A stretch of 64,000 bases of DNA from Janthinobacterium rivuli. Its GTDB lineage: Bacteria; Pseudomonadota; Gammaproteobacteria; Burkholderiales; Burkholderiaceae_D. A program made the translations under genes and the position numbers. Shown here piece by piece: positions 58,941 to 64,000 of the stretch (position 1 is the first letter of the stretch; every line of letters begins with the position of its first letter). The stretch is from assembly GCF_029690045.1 (NCBI RefSeq), contig NZ_CP121464.1, forward strand, positions 2,232,001 through 2,296,000. The letters run 5' to 3'. Below the pieces are notes generated by a model. It ran no database searches. It saw nothing but the letters and a program-made list of their open reading frames with translations, and was not told where the DNA came from.

Positions 58941-60215
58941 TTACTCCAGCGGCACGCTGCGGTATTTATTCACCTCCAGCGCCGACACCGCCGGCGCATC
59001 ATTGCCCCACGACGCGCGCAGATACGTGACCACGGCAGCCACTTCCGCATCATCCATGACGGGGCCGAACGGCGGCATGCCGTAGGGGCGCGGGTTGCCG
59101 CGGGTGCCGGGCGCGAAACCGCCGTTGAGCACGAGGCGGATGGCGTTCACGGCCGACTCCGTCGTCAGCGCGCGGTTGCCGGCCAGCGGCGGGTAGCCGG
59201 GCGGCACGCCCTTGCCATCGGCCTGGTGGCAGCTCGCGCATTGCGCCTCATACAGTTTCGCGCCCAAGGCCAGTTGCTGCGTGGCTTGCTCCGACGTGCC
59301 GCGCGGCGCCTTTTTCACCGCTTGTGCCGGGCCTGGCAGGCTCTTCAGGTAGACGGCCATCGCCTGCACGTCGGCGTGGCTCATGTGCTGCAAGCTTTGC
59401 CGCACGACTTCCGCCATGGGGCCGAAGACGGTGGCGCGCGGCGACACGCCTGTTTGCAGCAATTCCACGATATGCGCCGTGTCCCAGTCGCCCAGGCCCG
59501 CTTCCGCGTCCGACGTCAGCGACGGCGCGTACCAGCCCAGCACGGGGATCAGGCCGCCCGACAGGCCGTCGTCGCTGCCGCCCAGGGTGGTACGGCTGCT
59601 ATGGCAGGCGCTGCAGTGGCCCAGGCCCTGCACCAGGTAGGCGCCGCGGTTCCATTCCATGCTTTTGTTTGTGAGCGGCTGGTACACGCCCGGCTTGAAA
59701 TACAGGGCGCGCCAGGCGGCCAGCGCGACCTGCTGGTTGTAGGGGAAGCGCAGCGCATGCGGCGCGTTCGCCTGCCTGTGCGGCGGCACGCTCTGGAAAT
59801 ACGCGTACAGTGCGTCGCTGTCTTCGCGCTGCACCTTGGTGTAGTTGGTGTAGGGAAAGGCCGGATACAGCAGCCGGCCATCCTTCGACTTGCCGTTGTG
59901 GATGGCGCGCCAGAAATCGTCGGCCGTCCAGCTGCCGATGCCCGTTTCCTTGTCGGCCGTGATGTTGGGCGAGAGCACCTTGCCGAACGGCGTCTGCAAG
60001 GCCCGGCCACCCGCGTAGGGCACGCCGCCGCGCGTCGTGTGGCAGGCCATGCAGTCGCCCGCCTTGGCCAGATAGGCGCCGCGCGCGACCAGCTGTTCCT
60101 GGCTCAGGGGGCTGGCCACGGGTGCCGGGCCCAGGTCGTCGGCTGGATACAGCAGGAATGTGGCGCTGCCGCCGGCAATCAGCAGCAAACCGGCCGCGAT
60201 CATCCATTTTTTCAT
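58941..60215 (-). CDS. Triheme cytochrome c, alcohol/gluconate dehydrogenase subunit type
   Basis: A 424-residue periplasmic cytochrome. Signal anchor (WMIAAGLLLIAGGSATFLLY), then three c-type heme motifs: CMACH (residues 55-59), CSACH (about 203) and CASCH (about 338). Order and spacing match the cytochrome subunit of membrane-bound alcohol, gluconate and sorbitol dehydrogenases (GGRALQTPFGKVLSPNITAD is a hallmark). No dehydrogenase large subunit is adjacent. The GMC oxidoreductase at 42581 has no cytochrome of its own and is a possible partner, as inference. Overlaps the upstream cytochrome gene by four bases (ATGA). Confidence 0.92.
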   Translation of the reverse strand: MKKWMIAAGLLLIAGGSATFLLYPADDLGPAPVASPLSQEQLVARGAYLAKAGDCMACHTTRGGVPYAGGRALQTPFGKVLSPNITADKETGIGSWTADDFWRAIHNGKSKDGRLLYPAFPYTNYTKVQREDSDALYAYFQSVPPHRQANAPHALRFPYNQQVALAAWRALYFKPGVYQPLTNKSMEWNRGAYLVQGLGHCSACHSSRTTLGGSDDGLSGGLIPVLGWYAPSLTSDAEAGLGDWDTAHIVELLQTGVSPRATVFGPMAEVVRQSLQHMSHADVQAMAVYLKSLPGPAQAVKKAPRGTSEQATQQLALGAKLYEAQCASCHQADGKGVPPGYPPLAGNRALTTESAVNAIRLVLNGGFAPGTRGNPRPYGMPPFGPVMDDAEVAAVVTYLRASWGNDAPAVSALEVNKYRSVPLE

Positions 60216-60925
60216 GGCGCCACCTGCGCGCTGGAGCCCGGTACGCCGCCGCAATGCAGCGGCAAGGGCAGGGCGATGCTGCTGGCGGGACGCGCGTCGG
60301 CGCTGGCCACCTGCGTGCCCAGCCAGGCCGAGACGGCGCCCACGTCCGCGTCCGACAGGCGCTGCGCCACTTGCGCCATGCAGTCGGGAGAGTGGGCGCG
60401 GCGGATACCGTTTTTCCAGGCGCCCAGCTGGGCGTTGATATAGTCGCGGGGCAAGCCCAGCAAGCCGGGGATGGCGGGCGCCACGCCGGCCAGTTGCTGG
60501 CCGTGGCAGGCTATACAGGCGGGAATCTTTTTGCCGGCGTCGCCGTGCAGCACCAGTTCCTTGCCACGCGCCAGGGCCGTCGTGCCGGCGCTGCTGGGCT
60601 GTGCCGGCGGCGGGGCCGGGTGCTGCGCCGCAAAATAGTCGGCGATTTCGCGCAGATAATCGTCAGGCAAGTGTTCCACCATATAGTTCATCATCGGATA
60701 CTGGCGCCGTCCCTCGCGAAAGTTCAGCAGCTGGTTGTACAGGTAGCCTGCAGGTTTGCCGGCGATGCGGGGAAAGAAGGCATCGTGCTTTTCCTGCTGC
60801 GCATGGCAAGACGTGCACGCCTTGATACGCTGCTCCAGGCTGTCGTGGCTGGCGGAGATGGCAGTGGGCGCGGCGATGGCCAGCACCAGCGCGAGGGGAG
60901 AATGCAGTAGCATGGAAAGTCGCAT
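60212..60925 (-). CDS. Diheme cytochrome c, c4-like
   Basis: A 237-residue periplasmic protein with signal peptide (LALVLAIAAPTAISA) and two heme motifs: CTSCH (about residues 37-41) and CIACH (about 137-141), each in a c4-type domain with PRIAGKPAGYLYNQLLNFRE and PGLLGLPRDYINAQLGAWKN. It is translationally coupled to the triheme cytochrome gene. The pair probably passes electrons from a periplasmic dehydrogenase to a terminal oxidase. Start 60925 or ATG 60913. Confidence 0.9.
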   Translation of the reverse strand: MRLSMLLHSPLALVLAIAAPTAISASHDSLEQRIKACTSCHAQQEKHDAFFPRIAGKPAGYLYNQLLNFREGRRQYPMMNYMVEHLPDDYLREIADYFAAQHPAPPPAQPSSAGTTALARGKELVLHGDAGKKIPACIACHGQQLAGVAPAIPGLLGLPRDYINAQLGAWKNGIRRAHSPDCMAQVAQRLSDADVGAVSAWLGTQVASADARPASSIALPLPLHCGGVPGSSAQVAP

Positions 60926-61065
60926 GGAAAGATCACCTGTCTCGTCGGTCTGTGTCGCGTGCCGGTGTTGCTGCCCGGATGTTGTTACCCTAGCATATAA
61001 CGGGGGCTGTCACTGTGACAGGATCAGTTGTGCAATAAAACTACGGATCAGTTTGAGGAGCAGGG

Positions 61066-62484
61066 TTGAAACGATATGAGGAATTGGCGGAAGAAGTGGC
61101 CGCCATGATCAGCACGCAGCTGTTGTTGCCAGGCGATAAATTGCCTTCCGTGCGCCAGCAGCATGCGCGCCGGGGCGTCAGTCCGTCGACGGTGTTCCAG
61201 GCCTATTATTTGCTCGAAGCGCGCGGCATGATCGTCTCGCGGCCCCGCTCCGGCTACTACGTGGCGCCGCAGCGCGCCGCGCTGGCGCCCGAGCCGGACA
61301 GTTCCCATCCGCTCGACGCCAGCACCACGGTCGACGTCAGCGACCTCGTGTTCGAGGTGCTGGGCGCCGTGGGGGCGCGCGATATCGTGCCGTTCGGCTC
61401 GGCGTTTCCCAGTCCGCACCTGTTCCCGATGGAAAAACTGGCGCGCGCCGTGTCGGCCAGCATGCGCCGCCTCGACCCGTGGAGCACCGTCACGGATTTA
61501 TCCTTGGGCAATGCCGAGCTGCGCCGCCAGATCGCCCTGCGCTACCAGCAGGACGGCGTGCCCGTTTCCAGCGACGACATCGTCATCACGAATGGCGCGC
61601 TGGAAGCGCTGAACCTGTGCCTGCAAGCCGTCACGCGGCCTGGCGACACGGTGCTGATCGAGTCGCCCAGCTTCTATGCGTGCCTGCAGGCGCTGCAGCG
61701 GCTGGAACTGAAGGCGGTGGAAATTGCCACCAGCCCGCGCGACGGCGTCGACCTGGCGGCACTGGAAGAATTGCTGCAGCGACACCAGCCCAAGGCGTGC
61801 TGGCTGATGACGAATTTCCAGAATCCCCTGGGCAGCCTGATGTCGCCGGAAAAGAAGCGCGCACTGGTCGAATTGCTGGCGCGCCATGGCGTGCCGCTGA
61901 TCGAGGATGACGTGTATGGCGAGCTGTACTTTGGCAAGCAGCGTCCGGGCCTGACGAAAAGCCATGACGGTGCGGGCCTGGTCATGCATTGCAGCTCGTT
62001 TTCCAAGACCCTGGCGCCCGGCTTCAGGCTGGGCTGGGCCATGGCGGGCCGCTACACGCGCCAGGTCGAGCGCCTGAAGCTGACCACCAGCCTGTCGGCG
62101 CCGATACCGTTGCAGATGGCGCTGGCCGACTACCTGGCGCAAGGCGGCTATGACCGCCATTTGCGCCAGCTGCGGCTGACCCTGGCGGCGCAGCAAAACA
62201 CCATGCTGCAAGCCATTGCCGTGCATTTTCCGCCCGGCACGCGGGTGACGCGGCCGCAGGGCGGTTATTTCGTCTGGGTGGAGATGCCTGCCGGTATCGA
62301 TGCGCTGGCCTTGCACCGCAGCGCGCTGGCGGCCGGCATCAGCATCGCGCCCGGCCCCATCTTTTCCGCCACGCGCGCGTTTCGCCACTGCATCCGCCTC
62401 AATTACGGCCATCCGTGGAGCGCGCAGCTGGAGGCGGCCATCGCCGCGCTGGGGCGGCTGGCGGCGCAGCAACTGGCGCCGTAG
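61066..62484 (+). CDS. MocR-type GntR/aminotransferase regulator
   Basis: A 472-residue regulator. N-terminal GntR winged helix (residues 1-70: KLPSVRQQHARRGVSPSTVF) linked to a fold-type I aminotransferase domain with PLP-binding Lys314 in SSFSKTLAPGFRLGW. PdxR and GabR are well known members. Unlike some MocR proteins the linker is short. Start is TTG at 61066, behind GAGGAGCAGGG. Divergent from the cytochrome operon. Target is unknown; PdxR-like control of pyridoxal synthesis is one option but no pdxST is near. Confidence 0.92.
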   Translation: MKRYEELAEEVAAMISTQLLLPGDKLPSVRQQHARRGVSPSTVFQAYYLLEARGMIVSRPRSGYYVAPQRAALAPEPDSSHPLDASTTVDVSDLVFEVLGAVGARDIVPFGSAFPSPHLFPMEKLARAVSASMRRLDPWSTVTDLSLGNAELRRQIALRYQQDGVPVSSDDIVITNGALEALNLCLQAVTRPGDTVLIESPSFYACLQALQRLELKAVEIATSPRDGVDLAALEELLQRHQPKACWLMTNFQNPLGSLMSPEKKRALVELLARHGVPLIEDDVYGELYFGKQRPGLTKSHDGAGLVMHCSSFSKTLAPGFRLGWAMAGRYTRQVERLKLTTSLSAPIPLQMALADYLAQGGYDRHLRQLRLTLAAQQNTMLQAIAVHFPPGTRVTRPQGGYFVWVEMPAGIDALALHRSALAAGISIAPGPIFSATRAFRHCIRLNYGHPWSAQLEAAIAALGRLAAQQLAP

Positions 62485-62490
62485 GGGAAG

Positions 62491-62919
62491 TCAGCCGGGA
62501 CGGCCGGGCAGGGCGAGAAAGGCGCTAAAGTCGGGCGCCACCGTGCTGGTGGTTCCCGTTTCGTGCGACCACAGCACGACCACCGGCTCGCCCGATGGTC
62601 CAGACTGGGCATAGTCGAAACAATAGTAATCGCCCGTGCCGAATTGCGCGAAGGGCAGCAGGCTGGCGTGATCGATGCCGCTGCCGGCGAAGTTGTCCAG
62701 CCATGCCTGCCAGCCTTCGCGGTAGTGGCGGTCTATCGATTCCCAGGTCTTGCGCGGATTGTCCGCGTCATAGACGGGAAACAAGGTCAGTGCGCCCAGT
62801 GCGCGGCCATTGTTGTCCAGCAGCCATGCCGCGTACGATGGCGGCAACGGGCGGCCCAGTGCCTGCGCGGCTGCGGCGATGGCTGCGGCGCTGGTACCGG
62901 TGCTGTTTTTCTTGCGCAT
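62491..62919 (-). CDS. SMI1/KNR4-family protein
   Basis: A 142-residue protein with the SMI1/KNR4 (SUKH-1) fold pattern: LGRPLPPSYAAWLLDNNG near the start, GTGDYYCFDYAQSG and GEPVVVLWSHETG in the second half. SUKH proteins include immunity proteins of contact-dependent toxins, but solitary members exist and no toxin gene is nearby. Convergent with the MocR-type gene, six bases apart. It could be co-transcribed with the exonuclease gene upstream. Confidence 0.82.
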   Translation of the reverse strand: MRKKNSTGTSAAAIAAAAQALGRPLPPSYAAWLLDNNGRALGALTLFPVYDADNPRKTWESIDRHYREGWQAWLDNFAGSGIDHASLLPFAQFGTGDYYCFDYAQSGPSGEPVVVLWSHETGTTSTVAPDFSAFLALPGRPG

Positions 62920-62935
62920 GCGATGGACGGTGGAA

Positions 62936-63586
62936 TCAGGCCGGGGAGGCGGGCGCTGCCGGTGGCGCGGCGGCCGGGCGCGGGGCTTTTTGCGGCGCGA
63001 CCTTGCCGCCGTCGGCGATCCAGCGGCGGTACACGCGCAGGGCTACTTGCGCATCGTCGGCCGCGTACAGAATCTGCTTTTCCGTCAGGCGCGAGGTGGC
63101 CCAGTTGGTGGTGGAGATCTTTTTCGATTTCTGCAGGTGCAGGCCGAAGAACTTGGCCACGGCCGTTTTCGCGCCCAGATCGTTGCGCTGGCCGCCGCGC
63201 AGGGCGACGGACAGGTCGAGCACCTGGGCCGGCGCGATGCCCAGCTTGTTGCGCAGGCGCTTGACGTCGTCGGACAGGCCAAAACCCACTTTCAGGGTGG
63301 TGGTCGATTCGAGGATGGCTTTGAGTTCCGCCAGGGCCGGCGCCGGCGTGCTGCCCACCTGGAACAGGTAGGCGATGTCGTCGGTGGCCAGCTGGATCAA
63401 ATGCGGTCCCGTGGAGGACTCGCCTTTGACGAACGTCGGCTTCGATTCCGTATCGAAGCCGATGGCGTCCGCTGCCAGCAGGGCGGCCATGGCCGCCTGT
63501 GCATCATCGCTGGTGCGTACCAGCTTGACGTGGTCGAGGGCGATGCCTTGATACGGGGGCAGTGGCGGTGCGGCAGCTGTGTCCAT
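62936..63586 (-). CDS. 3'-5' exonuclease, RNase D-like DEDDy fold
   Basis: A 216-residue nuclease. DEDDy motifs are visible: IGFDTESKPTF (Asp, Glu), VGFGLSDDVKRLRN, and ILYAADDAQVALRVYRR (Asp, Tyr-type). Only the nuclease core is present; there are no HRDC domains, so it is shorter than true RNase D (about 375 residues). It acts on RNA or DNA 3' ends. The C-terminus is a Pro/Ala tail. It lies nine bases downstream of the proQ-like gene on the same strand. Confidence 0.9.
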   Translation of the reverse strand: MDTAAAPPLPPYQGIALDHVKLVRTSDDAQAAMAALLAADAIGFDTESKPTFVKGESSTGPHLIQLATDDIAYLFQVGSTPAPALAELKAILESTTTLKVGFGLSDDVKRLRNKLGIAPAQVLDLSVALRGGQRNDLGAKTAVAKFFGLHLQKSKKISTTNWATSRLTEKQILYAADDAQVALRVYRRWIADGGKVAPQKAPRPAAAPPAAPASPA

Positions 63587-63595
63587 GAAACCGGA

Positions 63596-64000
63596 TCAGC
63601 CTTTGCGCGAGAATTTCGCGGTCAGCTGATTCAGTTTTTCCAGGCGCAGACGGTTCGCTTCTTCGGCGGCGGCCGCGTCGCGTTCGGCTTTCTTGCGCTC
63701 GGCTTCCTTCTTGAAGCGCTGCTGCAATACTTGCGTGGCGTGGTCGCGGTGGGTTTGCGTCACTTCCGCGCCGGCCGTGCCGTCGAGGTCGTAGCGTACC
63801 TTGGCTTTTTCCATCACGCGCAGGTAGCGCAGCGAACCCGTGTGGATGCCCAGCGCCGTGCGCATCAGCTTGCGGTCCAGGTCCGGCAGGCGCGCCAGGA
63901 TCTGCTTGTCGATACCGATCGACAAGGGCAGGCAATCGCGGAATGGCGGGAATTGCTCCTGGAACTGCTTCAGCAGGGCGCGCGCGGTCAGGCCGGCTGG
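63596..64000 (-). CDS. proQ: ProQ/FinO-family RNA chaperone (partial, N-terminus off the window)
   Basis: The frame runs in from the right edge with no start inside the window; 134 codons are present. The FinO fold is evident: LLKQFQEQFPPFRDCLPLSI, LPDLDRKLMRTALGIHTGSL and RYLRVMEKAKVRYDL. A coiled-coil-like basic tail follows (KKEAERKKAERDAAAAEEAN). ProQ binds structured sRNAs and mRNAs. An internal TTG at 63925 is not a real start since the conserved FinO domain continues before it. Confidence 0.9.
   Translation of the reverse strand, partial: PAGLTARALLKQFQEQFPPFRDCLPLSIGIDKQILARLPDLDRKLMRTALGIHTGSLRYLRVMEKAKVRYDLDGTAGAEVTQTHRDHATQVLQQRFKKEAERKKAERDAAAAEEANRLRLEKLNQLTAKFSRKG

Noticed and set aside
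62491..62919. Immunity protein of a contact-dependent toxin system (SUKH family)
   Set aside because: No toxin, Rhs or two-partner secretion gene is nearby, so only the fold family is claimed.
63596..63925. A short complete gene starting at an internal TTG (63925)
   Set aside because: The FinO/ProQ domain continues upstream of this codon to the window edge, so the gene is a 5'-truncated proQ-like gene.

Overview
The window is high-GC (roughly 63-65%) chromosomal DNA from a betaproteobacterium. The protein content fits Oxalobacteraceae, most likely Janthinobacterium or a close relative such as Duganella or Massilia: a betaproteobacterial-type Tad pilus locus, PHA granule genes (phaB-like reductase and two different phasins), a PEP-CTERM protein, TrmJ, SuhB, YaeQ and PurU. 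The genus is inferred from overall protein character, not from a marker gene. There is no rRNA, convincing tRNA, insertion sequence, prophage or CRISPR array. About 70 genes are tightly packed, and the window edges cut an ABC substrate-binding protein (left, minus strand) and a ProQ/FinO-family RNA chaperone (right, minus strand).

Layout. 0-5.4 kb: partial ABC binding protein, a small lipoprotein, an unrecognised winged-helix protein, an MtfA-like peptidase and a LytS/LytTR-type two-component pair. 5.5-11.9 kb: a beta-lactamase-fold serine hydrolase with a TPR-like tail, a complete polar amino-acid ABC transporter operon (binding protein, two permeases, ATPase) and two small unknowns. 11.9-17 kb: universal stress protein, acetoacetyl-CoA reductase-like SDR, DksA-type zinc-finger protein, PhnB/VOC protein, an unknown lipoprotein-led gene pair and hydroxypyruvate isomerase. 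17-23 kb: RhlE-type DEAD-box helicase, then a BlaI-type repressor gene that appears frameshifted, an M56 sensor peptidase fused to an M23 endopeptidase domain, and a TonB-dependent receptor. 23-26 kb: isochorismatase-like hydrolase and YtcJ-like amidohydrolase.

26-38 kb is a Tad/Flp pilus island. A minus-strand operon encodes two TadE-like pseudopilins and a TadG-like vWA protein. A plus-strand block encodes a LuxR-type response regulator, Flp pilin, TadV/CpaA prepilin peptidase, CpaB, the secretin CpaC, a 90-residue lipoprotein, TadZ/CpaE, the ATPase TadA/CpaF, TadB and TadC, and ends at a strong terminator shared with suhB. No TadD is present.

38-64 kb: suhB, trmJ-lysR, an MFS exporter, a Tat-signal protein/GMC oxidoreductase/lipase operon, a 1212-residue REC-REC-GAF-PAS-GGDEF-EAL-REC hybrid, a PhaF-like phasin, a TetR regulator, TPR and LOG proteins, a PEP-CTERM protein, YgjP-like metallopeptidase, KGG stress protein, a second phasin, purU-yaeQ, a GIN-domain protein, a truncated RlmI-like protein, a HigBA-type toxin-antitoxin module with a perfect palindromic operator, a two-gene cytochrome c operon, a MocR-type regulator, an SMI1/KNR4 protein, an RNase D-like exonuclease and partial proQ.

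The features most worth follow-up are the blaI frameshift with its paired operators and M56-M23 sensor, the RlmI-like protein with no methyltransferase domain, the AT-rich island before flp, the palindromes at the higBA and phasin promoters, and the unrecognised lipoprotein gene pair near 15 kb. All start sites, terminators and promoters were assigned by eye; no database search was run.
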